A stretch of 64,000 nt of DNA from Halomonas sp. UBA3074 (GCF_002366715.1 NZ_DFBS01000026.1:62001-126000); one strand, 5' to 3'. Shown: positions 27,864 to 37,652, counted from the first letter of the stretch. Numbers and translations are program-made. Notes: a model not told the origin generated them from the letters alone.

Positions 27864-29177
27864 CTAGGTCACCAGTAAGCTGACGCCTGCGATCGCCCCC
27901 AGCGAAAGCAGGCTCATCACCGCCGCATATAGCAGGTTATTCTTCATCATGCGATAACCACTTACCCCGTAACGCCCCTGCAGTGAAAGATTGATGCCGG
28001 AAAGCGGCCCCACGCTGGTGCCCACCGCCCACGAGCTTAACGCCACAAACGCAAACAGCGTCTGCCCGCCGTTTTGCAGATTAAGTATCGACGCCAACAC
28101 CGACACGCCAATAATCGGGTGTAGGCCCGCCAACGCACTCAGCGTAATGGCCGCAAAACTGATCATCGCCTGTGGCGTGCCAAAGCGGGTGAACAGCGTC
28201 CAGTCGCTACCGGCGGCAGCCGTGACCAGCGTTGATAGGCCAATCGTCGAAAGCCCCGCGGCTAAAAATAGCGAAATCTCTCCGCGCATGGCGGGTAAAC
28301 GGGTCGTGGTATGTTGGCGAATTCGCCGTAGGGTAAAATGTGGCCCATGGTGCAAGTTGCTTAGCACAGCAACGCCAGGCAGTAGAAAGGTGATAATGCT
28401 GACAATGGTCAGGGTAGGGGTGAGTACAAAGTGAAACAGCATCACCAGCGCGGCCATGCCCACCGGCATCAATAGACTGCGCGGCGACAGGGAGTAGCCA
28501 TCCACCTCGCTAAGATCAAACCGGCGACGCAGCTCCAGCGTGGTCAACAGCCCCGATAGCATCGCGATGGGAAAGCCCACCACGGCGATTTGCGCATACT
28601 CCACCTCCGGCACCAGGGCGATCACCACACCCATGGAAGCAAAAAACGGCGACCACAGCGCCGCACTGGAAAGCCCGCGGTTAAGCGCCAACAGCTGCGG
28701 CGTCGTCAACGGCCCTCGCCGGGCCAGCTTATCGCCCACCATAAACACGGTCGAAAGATTTAAAATCGTGCCCAGGAAGTGAACCCCTAGCCATGTACTC
28801 ATCACGCCACTGGCACCGGTAACACGCTTACCCGACGCGCCTTTATTCCCTTGCTTACCAATCAGCGAAATAAAGCTAACGCCGACCAGCATCGCCGCCA
28901 CAAACGAATTGCCCTGCAACATCGCGGGCCAATTCACCTCAGCCGCATACACAAACCGCGCCACCAGCAGCATTCCCACACCCAGCGCAATCAGCACGCC
29001 CGCCTGAATACGCGAACGGCGGGGAATATCCCGCCACAGCAACACAACCGCCGCCCAAAGCAAATAGCTCACCGCATGGGCGGTGCTTAACCAGCCAGTA
29101 AAGCCAATAATCTGTGCGATCAAACCAAGCAGAATCAGCACGCCCGCCAAGCGCTGCCGAGAAGTCGTCTCTTGCAT
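27864..29177 (-). CDS. Uncharacterised polytopic membrane protein
   Basis: A 437-residue inner-membrane protein with about 11-12 hydrophobic segments. I do not recognise the family with confidence. The repeat-like layout and the small-residue motif GTSVGPLSGINLSLQG near the C-terminus recall secondary transporters of the ion-transporter type, so an anion or organic-acid permease is possible but unproven. There are no obvious cytoplasmic domains. Third codon positions are strongly G/C-rich, in contrast with the A+T-rich DNA immediately upstream. Confidence 0.65.
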   Translation of the reverse strand: MQETTSRQRLAGVLILLGLIAQIIGFTGWLSTAHAVSYLLWAAVVLLWRDIPRRSRIQAGVLIALGVGMLLVARFVYAAEVNWPAMLQGNSFVAAMLVGVSFISLIGKQGNKGASGKRVTGASGVMSTWLGVHFLGTILNLSTVFMVGDKLARRGPLTTPQLLALNRGLSSAALWSPFFASMGVVIALVPEVEYAQIAVVGFPIAMLSGLLTTLELRRRFDLSEVDGYSLSPRSLLMPVGMAALVMLFHFVLTPTLTIVSIITFLLPGVAVLSNLHHGPHFTLRRIRQHTTTRLPAMRGEISLFLAAGLSTIGLSTLVTAAAGSDWTLFTRFGTPQAMISFAAITLSALAGLHPIIGVSVLASILNLQNGGQTLFAFVALSSWAVGTSVGPLSGINLSLQGRYGVSGYRMMKNNLLYAAVMSLLSLGAIAGVSLLVT

Positions 29178-30251
29178 GCCAAACCCTTAATAGTGAATTA
29201 GCAGGCTAATCGGATTTGCGGAGGAAGGCTATACCCCAACTGCACTGAATCCCCTACCTCAGACAGCCTACTAATAGTCAAAATAGCTTTTTTGAATCCA
29301 TTCGGCTGGGGAGTTTCATACTTTATGTGCTGTATCGATATTTTAGTTGTTAAGCATAAATGACTATATTTTTGCTTCTTGAATAATCGAAATTGGTAAA
29401 GATGTTCCTTGTTTTATCGAAATTTAGTCAGTTATTAAGTTTATATATATCAGTTGAAGTGCAGTGTGCGTTGATTGAATAATGCCTGTTTTTATATTTG
29501 ATCATGGTTTTTAAGAAAATTATGTATAAGTTGATAACGGGATATAAGACAATGTGCTGAATGGTTTCTGCCAAATTTTTACAGAGTCTTAGATGGTAAA
29601 GAGAAGGTTGTTCTTATCAGTTGATCGCTTAGGTTGAGTAACAACGATAGTTTCAGATTATGAGAGATGGGGGCTGTTAAGTTGATGTTTTCTTTATTTA
29701 ATATTGGCATTTTTATATCAGTGCAGTATGCTATTAAAAAAGTGTTGATAGTATTATGAAAATAATTTTACCGTATGAAATTTCTAATGGAAGATAGGGT
29801 GCTGCATGTTTTCTTGTTTTTATGCTACAATTTATAAACTATTCGTTTGAAATAATTTTTCGAAGCTTTTTATAGTTAAAGGAGTGTTTTAATTGCGAGT
29901 TTATGTATGGTGGTTAGTTGTTATTTATCGTTAATAATAGGTTAGGATTTCGACGAAGTTTTTCTTCTGGAGTGGTGATTTTGAATGCTAGGTAAGCTGT
30001 TAGCTCCCATAGAGCTATGCAAAAGATGCTTTTCTCTATGACCATTATCAGTCTATCTAAGTGCTTGGCAGCATCTTTCTTTATCGGACTAATGGGTATT
30101 TATCACCAAATCTAAATTTTTAAAAACCGCTATAAAATTTGACAAAATTCACAAAATAAGAGTTTGAGAGAAAGCAATTTATAAGGACTAATAAAGCCAA
30201 AGGAATTGTCTGCTGCAAGCGTTATGTAAAAAAACCAATGGAGAAAATTCG
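29178..30251. other. A+T-rich intergenic region without a recognisable gene
   Basis: About 1.07 kb of visibly A+T-rich DNA between the membrane-protein gene and a small lipoprotein gene. No frame is open for a convincing length on either strand. The only ordered signals I see are an extended -10-like TGCTACAAT (29823-29831) and, at 29878-29884, AAAGGAG before a TTG that opens only 13 codons (29893-29934). It may be decayed acquired DNA. Confidence 0.6.
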
Positions 30252-30668
30252 ATGAATAAGTACATGGCTATACTCTTCATGACTGGCTTATCAGGGTGTG
30301 CAAGTATTGATTTCAATGCCGACTCTAACGGAGCTGTTTACTACGAACCGGTTCCGTATCTTTTCTACTCCTTGACTGAAAACTGTATCCGTTCTGCAAC
30401 AGCGGTGACATTGCCAGGCGAAAAAAGGTACCTAGACTTTAAAGCAGGGTTTGGGTCTTCCAGCCTCTCTGCCGAGTTTGTAAACGGACTGCTGACTAAA
30501 GTAGGTCAAACTTCTGATTCAAAAATCCCGGAAACACTTACTTCAATAGGAGCTGAGAGCATAAAGGGAGTGGGGGGCTTGAAATGCAGCCCTATTGCAG
30601 TTTTATACCCTGTTGAGAATGGCGTGCCGAATTTGAATAAACCATTGCATCTAAATCGTGGCCAGTAG
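30252..30668 (+). CDS. Small lipoprotein of unknown function
   Basis: A 138-residue protein. MNKYMAILFMTGLSGCASI gives a short signal peptide with lipobox LSGC (Cys16). The mature part holds two further cysteines (ENCIRS and LKCSPI) that might pair, and a SIGAESIKGVGGL segment. GGAG precedes the ATG. Lipoprotein export is supported; function is not recognised. Base composition is A+T-rich relative to housekeeping neighbours, suggesting acquisition. Confidence 0.65.
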   Translation: MNKYMAILFMTGLSGCASIDFNADSNGAVYYEPVPYLFYSLTENCIRSATAVTLPGEKRYLDFKAGFGSSSLSAEFVNGLLTKVGQTSDSKIPETLTSIGAESIKGVGGLKCSPIAVLYPVENGVPNLNKPLHLNRGQ

Positions 30669-30769
30669 CAGTATGATAATCCAAGGCGGTGGGATATATT
30701 TTGCTTCGCCGCATTCAAAAAAATTATATCTTTGCTAGCGGCGCATTAAGTGCCCAGTCGGAGTACTTT

Positions 30770-31390
30770 ATGAACAGTGACAACACAATCGAAACAGCTC
30801 ATCTTTTCCATGGTGGCTGGAAAACATCTGGCAACACAACGTTCACTACTATAACTGCGATACCTCTTGAAAAATCTAAAGTCTTTCGTATTTCATGTGT
30901 CGAGCTAGTAGATGATGATTTTTTGGAATTTAGGTTACATATTGATGGGAAAGTAATTCTCGCGCCATTAAATGAAGGGGGGAGTATATTTGTACAAGGT
31001 AAATCTGTTTCTATCGAACAAGTTGGAAACGGGGTGAATTCCCTGGCGACCTGGGAAATAGTTCAAGAAGAGCAGTTAGAATTTGAACAGTCAATATGGG
31101 TGGTTTACCCTCAAGGTGGCTCACAGAGTCTCATTGCAGCTTTTGAGAGTGAGCAAGAATTTGTCCTTGGCATCAATTTAAAAAATAATGGTTGCTCAAG
31201 TGGAAAAATGACAGTTTTTATCGATGGAAGTCCTGTTGCAGACAAAGATGGAAACTCAATTGAATTTCTTGAAGGTAGTAGTATTATTGGCAAAGGGAAA
31301 ATTATATCTGTTGTCGTTAGAGGTTTATGTACTAAAAATAATAAATTTTATGGAAATATCAAGATTCAAAAAGCACATAAAATAATTTAG
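30770..31390 (+). CDS. Hypothetical protein, A+T-rich island
   Basis: A protein of about 206 residues with no signal peptide, rich in beta-forming residues (HLFHGGWKTSGNTTFTTITAIPL; repeated hydroxyl and Gly turns), perhaps a secreted or surface beta-sandwich. I chose the ATG at 30770, with GGAG six bases upstream; a GTG at 30689 would add 27 residues with poorer context. No family recognised. It follows the lipoprotein gene and shares its low G+C character. Confidence 0.5.
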   Translation: MNSDNTIETAHLFHGGWKTSGNTTFTTITAIPLEKSKVFRISCVELVDDDFLEFRLHIDGKVILAPLNEGGSIFVQGKSVSIEQVGNGVNSLATWEIVQEEQLEFEQSIWVVYPQGGSQSLIAAFESEQEFVLGINLKNNGCSSGKMTVFIDGSPVADKDGNSIEFLEGSSIIGKGKIISVVVRGLCTKNNKFYGNIKIQKAHKII

Positions 31391-31725
31391 TGGATAAAAA
31401 GCGCCGTTCATTCATCACTACGTTTTTTACTACTGTTGAGCAGAGAGTTGAGTCTGTAGAAAATCAGTGCTAACTCCTAAGTTTGTCCAGAATCGAAAGA
31501 CAGATTAGAAGAGGTTACCATGCTGCGCCTCAATCGCTCTAATCATTATAAAATGCCCTGGTAATGCTCAACTACAAAATCAGCTTCATCCAGATGCTTT
31601 TGACACGCAGTGCCTATCTGATCAACCTCAAACTAGATTAAACGTCTTTTCATTCAGAGCGATGTGCTTACAAGGGGATAATGCCACGGCAGGCTCGGCT
31701 AATCATCCCCGACCTCAAAAACGCC
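31391..31725. other. Intergenic stretch with no supported gene
   Basis: A 335-base gap between convergent genes. On the minus strand a run of about 28 codons ending in a TAA (DEADFVVEHYQGIL) looks more protein-like than chance but has a stop just upstream and no start. It may be a gene remnant. No terminator is obvious. Confidence 0.4.
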
Positions 31726-32691
31726 TCACATAAATGTCCAGGCCAATACCCTCGTAACCTTATTTCCCTGCTTCATCTCTATTTCCCGCATATCCACGGC
31801 ACCGAGTTTTCCAATCAACTTCTTGGCAGGCTTAACATTGTCGGCTTTTGAAAGCAGGCTGCTAAACCAGCGGCATTGCGTTGAGTACATTTGGCTTTCT
31901 CTGATTAGCTTTTTAAGAAACAGCTGTTCGCCGCCTTTACACCAGAGCTCTGCTCCCATCCCGCCAAAATTCAGTGTCGGCGTTTGGGTTGTTGCTTTTT
32001 GTTCACCGTGATTACGTGCGAGGTTAATGCGTTTACGCTGGCTACCTTTAAGCGCTTCATCGAGCGAGGCGTGGAAGGGTGGGTTGCATACGCTGACGTC
32101 AAAGAACTCCTCTGCTTGAATGATCCCTTCAAAAATATGGTGTTTATCGGGCTGCGTGCGCAGCGTGAAGCGATCTTTAAGCGTGGGGTTATTGGCAATG
32201 ATCGTGGCGACGTTCTCAAGCGATTGAGTGTTAATGTCACTGCCCACACACTGCCAGCCGTAAATTTGGCAGGCCAGTAGCGGGTAGATGCCATTGGCGC
32301 CCGTGCCGATATCGAGCAGCTTGATGCTGGGCTGTTCACCCCCAAGCCCAATTAAGTCCGCCATGTAATGGATATAGTCGGCTCTGCCGGGGATAGGAGG
32401 GCAAAGCGCGCCCTCTGGAATATCCCAATCGACAATCCCGTAGTAACAATTTAATAACGCGGCATTGAGCGTTTTGACAGCCAGCGGGTCTGCGAAATCA
32501 ATCGACAGCTCGCCATAAGCGTTTGGTTGCACGTAAGGGGCTAGTGCGGGTTGGCTTTTTACGAGAGCAGGGAAATCATAGCCTTGGCTGTGTCGGTTGT
32601 TTGGGTGCAGGCCTTTGCGAACAGGCTTGGCTCGGCTTTTATCGCTTCGATGAAGGGAGTTCACGGTCATGGGCCTGGGCTTGGCATTCAT
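31726..32691 (-). CDS. rlmF: 23S rRNA (adenine-1618 N6)-methyltransferase
   Basis: A SAM-dependent methyltransferase modifying A1618 of 23S rRNA. At 321 residues it has an N-terminal basic region (KGLHPNNRHSQGYDF), the SAM-binding LLDIGTGANGIYPLL, and the N6-adenine motif NPPF in VCNPPFHAS. Length and motifs match the RlmF (YbiN) family. It stands alone, bordered on the right by a small plus-strand gene. Confidence 0.93.
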   Translation of the reverse strand: MNAKPRPMTVNSLHRSDKSRAKPVRKGLHPNNRHSQGYDFPALVKSQPALAPYVQPNAYGELSIDFADPLAVKTLNAALLNCYYGIVDWDIPEGALCPPIPGRADYIHYMADLIGLGGEQPSIKLLDIGTGANGIYPLLACQIYGWQCVGSDINTQSLENVATIIANNPTLKDRFTLRTQPDKHHIFEGIIQAEEFFDVSVCNPPFHASLDEALKGSQRKRINLARNHGEQKATTQTPTLNFGGMGAELWCKGGEQLFLKKLIRESQMYSTQCRWFSSLLSKADNVKPAKKLIGKLGAVDMREIEMKQGNKVTRVLAWTFM

Positions 32692-32852
32692 TAATAGAGT
32701 GGTTTTGTATCGCCCGTGATTATAACCTTAATGGCTGGGTTGGGCTTGCAAGGTAATGGGAGGAAAAGCGTGCCTGATCCGCTTTGAGCATTTTTCTTAC
32801 TCTTTAAGCCATTATTAATGGCGAAGGCTTTAAATTTTCCAGGGGCAGCACA

Positions 32853-33047
32853 TTGCGCACCATAAATAGCTTTATCACCTTCGGTATTGTCTTCCTTGCC
32901 AACGGGATCACATTTCTTGTGGTGGGGCTAACCACTCAATTAACGACGCTTTGGCTCATTAGCTTCCCGTTTATCATGCTTGGCATTGTCTTTTTAGCCA
33001 TTTCGAAGTCTCGTCGGAATGCTCGGGATAGTGCTACTTCCTCTTGA
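32853..33047 (+). CDS. Small two-helix membrane protein
   Basis: A possible 64-residue protein starting at TTG 32853, with AGGGG 8 bases upstream. It consists of two hydrophobic helices (about 7-26 and 33-50) joined by a short turn and a basic C-terminal tail (KSRRNARDS), the look of a small inner-membrane protein. No in-frame ATG gives a comparable product near the N-terminus. Function unknown, and coding status moderate. Confidence 0.45.
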   Translation: MRTINSFITFGIVFLANGITFLVVGLTTQLTTLWLISFPFIMLGIVFLAISKSRRNARDSATSS

Positions 33048-33098
33048 AGAGTTGGAACCTAAGTGTTCCCGCGGATAACCTGTGAGGCTTCCCCCGCG

Positions 33099-34013
33099 CT
33101 ACACAGATGATCTTTCACTTCGCGTATTTTCTAGCTCCTCAATCATCCTTCTCGCTGCATTCGATAACGTTCGATTGGTATGCACCAAGTATCCCAGTGG
33201 TCGATAAATTGGCGGGGTGTCTACCTTGAGTTCTATTAATTCACTGTCGATCATCTTTTCCGGTAGCAGGCTCCAGCCCAAACCAACGCTGCACATCATC
33301 TTGAGTGTTTCTAAATAGTTGGTTGCCATGCTAACCGGGAGCTGTAAGCCTGCTTCCGCAAAGCGTTGCGCAATCAGCGAACCGGTAAAGGTTTTGGCGC
33401 CGGGCATGACGCAATTAAAGTCACATAGGGCGGCAAGCGATAGCATGTTTTGGCCCCTCTGTGCTTGGGTTTTGGCATGCGAGGCAAGTGGATGGTCAGT
33501 CGCGCAGGTAAAGCAGAGCCGATCACGCCATAGCTCGACGACTTGCAGTTGTTCGTGAGGCTGCGGTGCTAGGGTTACTACCGCCATTTCCAACGTGCCA
33601 TCCAGCACCCCCTGGTAAGCTTGCTCAGAATCCAGAAAGTGCAGGTCGAGCTCGACTTCTGGGTGGCGCTGGGTGTACTGCTTTAAGAGCGGCGGTAAAC
33701 GGTGCAGGCCAATGTGATGGCTGGTCGCCAGGGTTAATTTACCGCCGACTTGGCCCGAAAGATTCGCCAGGGCGCGGCGGCTATCTTCCACGGTCAACAG
33801 AATACGCCGCGCTTGTGGCAATAGCACATTACCGGCTTCGGTTAGCGCGATGCGCCGACCAATGCGGTCAAACAGCCGGGTGCCCACCTGTGATTCCAGA
33901 GTAGCAATGCGCTTGCTGATGGCCGGCTGGGTAAGGTGAAGCTGTTCCGCGGCACGTGAGAAGCTTTGGGTATCGGCCACGGCCATAAATGCTTGGAGGC
34001 TTTGAGTATCCAT
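33099..34013 (-). CDS. LysR-type transcriptional regulator
   Basis: A 304-residue regulator. The N-terminal winged helix-turn-helix (about 1-60) has the typical SFSRAAEQLHLTQPAISKRI; the C-terminal part is the periplasmic-binding-like effector domain. It is divergent from leuCDB, with a T-N11-A palindrome in between. Control of leucine synthesis and its own gene is therefore plausible, with an intermediate such as isopropylmalate as effector; both points are inference. Confidence 0.9.
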   Translation of the reverse strand: MDTQSLQAFMAVADTQSFSRAAEQLHLTQPAISKRIATLESQVGTRLFDRIGRRIALTEAGNVLLPQARRILLTVEDSRRALANLSGQVGGKLTLATSHHIGLHRLPPLLKQYTQRHPEVELDLHFLDSEQAYQGVLDGTLEMAVVTLAPQPHEQLQVVELWRDRLCFTCATDHPLASHAKTQAQRGQNMLSLAALCDFNCVMPGAKTFTGSLIAQRFAEAGLQLPVSMATNYLETLKMMCSVGLGWSLLPEKMIDSELIELKVDTPPIYRPLGYLVHTNRTLSNAARRMIEELENTRSERSSV

Positions 34014-34032
34014 TGAAGCTCTCTGATTAGGT

Positions 34033-34047
34033 ATTCCAATATGGAAT
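34033..34047. promoter_or_regulatory. LysR-type operator candidate
   Basis: ATTCCAATATGGAAT: six-base arms ATTCCA/TGGAAT containing a T-N11-A core. It lies 20 bases upstream of the LysR start and about 125 bases before leuC, the usual place for a shared recognition site. Confidence 0.6.
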
Positions 34048-34170
34048 CTAAACTATGAATAACATGAATTGCTTTTATGCGCGAGTCGCGTGACACTCTT
34101 GCTATCGCCATATAAGCAGCACACAGAGGCTGCCATACCGAACTAGCAGGGCACTGCCCGGGAGAGCCAC

Positions 34171-35622
34171 ATGTCAGGTCAAACTCTTTACGACAAGCTG
34201 TGGAATCAGCACTTGGTCAAGCAGCGTGATGACGGCACCGCGCTGATCTACATCGACCGCCAACTGCTTCACGAAGTGACTTCGCCTCAAGCGTTTGAAG
34301 GCCTGCGTTTAGCTAACCGCAAGCCGTGGCGCTTGGATGCCAACTTGGCCACGCCCGATCATAACGTGCCGACGACCATCAAAGAGCGCGCCGAGGGCAA
34401 CAGCGGTATTAAAGATCCGGTATCGCTGATTCAGGTACAGACCCTGGACGATAACTGCCTTGAGTACGGCATTGAAGAGTTCAAAATCAACGACCCGCGC
34501 CAGGGTATTGTGCACGTGGTGGGCCCCGAGCAGGGCGCCACGCTGCCGGGGATGACCGTGGTGTGCGGCGACTCCCATACCGCCACACACGGTGCCTTTG
34601 GCGCGTTGGCCCACGGTATCGGCACGTCTGAAGTCGAGCACGTGATGGCGACCCAGTGCCTGCTGGCGCAAAAAATGAAGAATATGCAGGTGCGTGTAGA
34701 AGGCGAACTGGGCCTGGGCGTCACCGCTAAAGATGTAGTACTGGCGATTATCGGCAAGATCGGTACCGCAGGCGGTACCGGCTACGCCATTGAGTTTGCC
34801 GGCAGCGCGATTGCCTCGCTCTCGATGGAAGGGCGCATGACCGTGTGCAACATGGCCATTGAAGCGGGCGCGCGGGTGGGTTTGATCGCCGTCGACGATA
34901 CCACCATTGATTACCTTGGCAAGCGCCCCTTTGCGCCGACCGCAGAGCAGTGGGAAGCCGCCGTGGCAGATTGGCGCAACCTGGTCTCTGACGCCGATGC
35001 CGCGTTCGATAAAGTCGTCACGCTCAAAGCCGAAGAGATCGAGCCGCAGGTAAGTTGGGGCACCAGCCCAGAAATGGTCACCGGTATTTCAGGCCAAGTG
35101 CCTGACCCGCTCGCCGCGCTGGATGAAACCGTGCAGCGTAGTCATACCCGCGCACTGGAATACATGGGGTTGCAGGCCAATCAAAAAATCACCGATATCA
35201 AGTTAGATAAAATCTTTATCGGTTCCTGCACCAACTCGCGTATCGAAGATTTACGTGAAGCGGCTAAAGTCGCCAAAGGCAACAAAGTCGCTGACTCTAT
35301 CAAGCTTGCCATGGTGGTGCCGGGTTCTGGCTTGGTGAAGCGTCAGGCGGAAGCGGAAGGCTTGGATAAAATCTTTATTGAAGCGGGTTTTGAGTGGCGT
35401 GAGCCGGGCTGTTCCATGTGTTTGGCCATGAACGCGGATAAACTGGGCGCTGGCGAACACTGCGCCTCTACCTCTAACCGCAACTTTGAAGGGCGCCAGG
35501 GTTACGGCGGCCGCACACATTTGGTTAGCCCAGCGATGGCTGCTGCCGCTGCTATCGCCGGTCACTTTGTCGATGTTCGCAGTTTGCCCGCTAACGACGC
35601 CACGCACGCTCAGGAGGCCTAA
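34171..35622 (+). CDS. leuC: 3-isopropylmalate dehydratase large subunit
   Basis: The catalytic large subunit with a 4Fe-4S cluster, isomerising 2- to 3-isopropylmalate in leucine synthesis. 483 residues. Cluster cysteines are visible in GSCTNSR and in EPGCSMC. The start MSGQTLYDKLW is typical, with GGGAG upstream. It leads leuC-leuD-leuB; leuA is not adjacent. Confidence 0.97.
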   Translation: MSGQTLYDKLWNQHLVKQRDDGTALIYIDRQLLHEVTSPQAFEGLRLANRKPWRLDANLATPDHNVPTTIKERAEGNSGIKDPVSLIQVQTLDDNCLEYGIEEFKINDPRQGIVHVVGPEQGATLPGMTVVCGDSHTATHGAFGALAHGIGTSEVEHVMATQCLLAQKMKNMQVRVEGELGLGVTAKDVVLAIIGKIGTAGGTGYAIEFAGSAIASLSMEGRMTVCNMAIEAGARVGLIAVDDTTIDYLGKRPFAPTAEQWEAAVADWRNLVSDADAAFDKVVTLKAEEIEPQVSWGTSPEMVTGISGQVPDPLAALDETVQRSHTRALEYMGLQANQKITDIKLDKIFIGSCTNSRIEDLREAAKVAKGNKVADSIKLAMVVPGSGLVKRQAEAEGLDKIFIEAGFEWREPGCSMCLAMNADKLGAGEHCASTSNRNFEGRQGYGGRTHLVSPAMAAAAAIAGHFVDVRSLPANDATHAQEA

Positions 35623-35625
35623 GCC

Positions 35626-36273
35626 ATGAAAAAATTTACCCGTCTTGAAGGCGTGGTAGCGCCCCTTGACCGCGCCAACGTCGATACCGATTTGATTATC
35701 CCGAAGCAGTTTTTGAAGTCGATCAAGCGTACCGGCTTCGGCGTTAACCTGTTTGACGAACTGCGCTACTTGGATGAAGGTCAGCCGGGGCAAGACTGCT
35801 CACAGCGTCCGCTGAATCCAGATTTCGTTTTGAATCAACCACGCTTCAAAGGCGCTGAAGTGCTGCTGGCTCGGCGCAACTTTGGCTGCGGCAGCTCGCG
35901 TGAGCACGCGCCTTGGGCGCTGGAAGATTTCGGTTTCAAAGTAGTGATTGCGCCTAGCTTTGCCGATATTTTCTACAACAACTCGTTCAAGAACGGCATT
36001 CTGCTGATTACCTTCCCTGAAGATGTGGTCGAACGCCTGTTTGACGAGGTGAACGCCAAAGAAGGCTACCAGCTAGATGTGGACTTGGAGCATCAGCGGG
36101 TCATTACCCCCAGCGGCGAAATTTTAGAGTTTGAGGTGGATGAGTTCCGCAAGCACTGCCTGCTGGAAGGGCTGGACGATATTGGCCTGACGCTAAAGGA
36201 CGAAGACGCCATTCGTGCCTTTGAGCAGAAGCATAAAGCCGCGCGCCCCTGGCTTTTCCGCCAATCCGCTTAA
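35626..36273 (+). CDS. leuD: 3-isopropylmalate dehydratase small subunit
   Basis: The 215-residue swivel-domain partner of LeuC. The signature FGCGSSREHAPWAL is present. Only three bases separate it from leuC, supporting co-translation. Confidence 0.97.
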   Translation: MKKFTRLEGVVAPLDRANVDTDLIIPKQFLKSIKRTGFGVNLFDELRYLDEGQPGQDCSQRPLNPDFVLNQPRFKGAEVLLARRNFGCGSSREHAPWALEDFGFKVVIAPSFADIFYNNSFKNGILLITFPEDVVERLFDEVNAKEGYQLDVDLEHQRVITPSGEILEFEVDEFRKHCLLEGLDDIGLTLKDEDAIRAFEQKHKAARPWLFRQSA

Positions 36274-36308
36274 GCCCGTCTCCAATAATTAAATGCTAAG
36301 GATTTTGC

Positions 36309-37388
36309 ATGACACATAAGGTTTTGTTATTGCCGGGTGATGGTATTGGCCCCGAGATTGCCGCCCAGGCGGCACGCTTGTTGAAGGCGTGCCAAGAAGC
36401 GGGCTTGGATATTGAGGTAGAAGAGGCCTTGGTGGGCGGCTCTGCCTATGATGTCTATGGCGAGCCTCTTCCCGCAGAAACGCTGGAAAAAGCCAAAGCG
36501 GCCAGCGCTATTTTGCTGGGCGCGGTGGGCGGCCCCAAGTGGGACAAAATAGAAGACCTCTCCAAGCGTCCTGAAAAGGGGCTGCTCGGCCTGCGTAAAA
36601 ACCTGGGGTTGTTCGGTAATTTGCGACCGGCGATGCTTTATCCGCAGTTGGCCAGCGCCTCCAGTCTAAAGCCTGAACTGGTTGCCGGGCTGGATATTAT
36701 GATCGTTCGCGAGCTCACCGGTGGCATCTACTTCGGCCAGCCCCGTGGTATCGAAGAGCGCAACGGCGAGCGGGTTGGGTTTAACACCTATATCTATTCG
36801 GAAAGCGAAATTGAGCGCATTGGCCGCGTGGCGTTTGAAATGGCCCAAAAGCGCGGTAAAAAACTCTGCTCGGTTGATAAAGCTAACGTGCTGGAAGTCA
36901 CCATCTTGTGGCGTGAAGTGATGGAGCGTTTGGCGCCAGAGTACCCTGACGTCGAGCTCTCCCACATGTACGTCGATAACGCCGCGATGCAGTTAGTGCG
37001 CGCACCCAAGCAGTTTGATGTGGTGGTCACCGGCAATATGTTCGGCGATATTCTCTCTGACGCCGCCGCTATGCTGACTGGCTCCATCGGTATGTTGCCT
37101 TCCGCGTCGCTAAACGAAAGCGGGCAGGGCATGTACGAGCCTTGCCACGGCAGCGCGCCGGATATCGCTGGTCAGAACGTAGCGAATCCTCTAGCCATGA
37201 TGCTCTCTGTGGCCATGATGTTGCGCTACTCGCTGAATGAAAATGCCCTGGCGGAGCGTATTGAAGCGGCCGTCGGGAGTGTATTGGATGACGGCCTGCG
37301 CACGGCGGATATCGCGTCAGAAGGTATGCAAACCATTGGCACAGACGCTATGGGTGATGCGGTGTTGGCGGCGTTTGCGAAGCAGTAA
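36309..37388 (+). CDS. leuB: 3-isopropylmalate dehydrogenase
   Basis: An NAD-dependent oxidative decarboxylase, the next step of leucine synthesis. 359 residues. It opens with LLPGDGIGPEI and has the substrate-binding RELTGGIYFG and the metal-binding NMFGDILSDAAAM. Third gene of the leuCDB operon, 35 bases after leuD. Confidence 0.97.
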   Translation: MTHKVLLLPGDGIGPEIAAQAARLLKACQEAGLDIEVEEALVGGSAYDVYGEPLPAETLEKAKAASAILLGAVGGPKWDKIEDLSKRPEKGLLGLRKNLGLFGNLRPAMLYPQLASASSLKPELVAGLDIMIVRELTGGIYFGQPRGIEERNGERVGFNTYIYSESEIERIGRVAFEMAQKRGKKLCSVDKANVLEVTILWREVMERLAPEYPDVELSHMYVDNAAMQLVRAPKQFDVVVTGNMFGDILSDAAAMLTGSIGMLPSASLNESGQGMYEPCHGSAPDIAGQNVANPLAMMLSVAMMLRYSLNENALAERIEAAVGSVLDDGLRTADIASEGMQTIGTDAMGDAVLAAFAKQ

Positions 37389-37409
37389 AGTATTGGCAAT
37401 GCGACTGCG

Positions 37410-37576
37410 TTAAGGGCGCCTGGGGCAGGCCGTAGAGGGGGGCATTTGCCATGGCCGGAATATGTTCCATACCATTCCGGCATTTCCGCCATCCATGGCG
37501 GTCAGATGGCAAATGTAGCGCCCAGGGATGGGTTCACAGCGCCCCCTCCTAGGCCTGTCGCAGGGGTAGCCCTTAA
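37410..37576. repeat. Mosaic palindromic intergenic element, copy 1
   Basis: A 167-base imperfect palindrome between leuB and asd, bounded by TTAAGGGC and GCCCTTAA. Nested arms include CATTTGCCAT (37443-37452)/ATGGCAAATG (37506-37515) and CCGGAAT/ATTCCGG. Bases 37517-37540 match, inverted and with one mismatch, bases 53377-53400 in the betA-betB gap. It looks like a dispersed, non-coding repeat family; it could fold into a branched RNA and end the leu transcript. Confidence 0.65.
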
Positions 37577-37614
37577 CCTATCTCCTGGTTTCAAAATCAG
37601 CGTAAAGAAGTGTG

Positions 37615-37620
37615 TATAAT
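37615..37620 (+). promoter_or_regulatory. -10 box candidate for asd
   Basis: A perfect TATAAT 32 bases before the asd start. No good -35 box lies at the standard distance, so support is limited. Confidence 0.35.
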
Positions 37621-37652
37621 AGTGTGACTCATTCTTTGCAGGAGGACTTCAT

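Noticed and set aside
33566..33904. 112-codon plus-strand ORF opposite the LysR gene
   Set aside because: Antisense to the conserved helix-turn-helix region; no start context.
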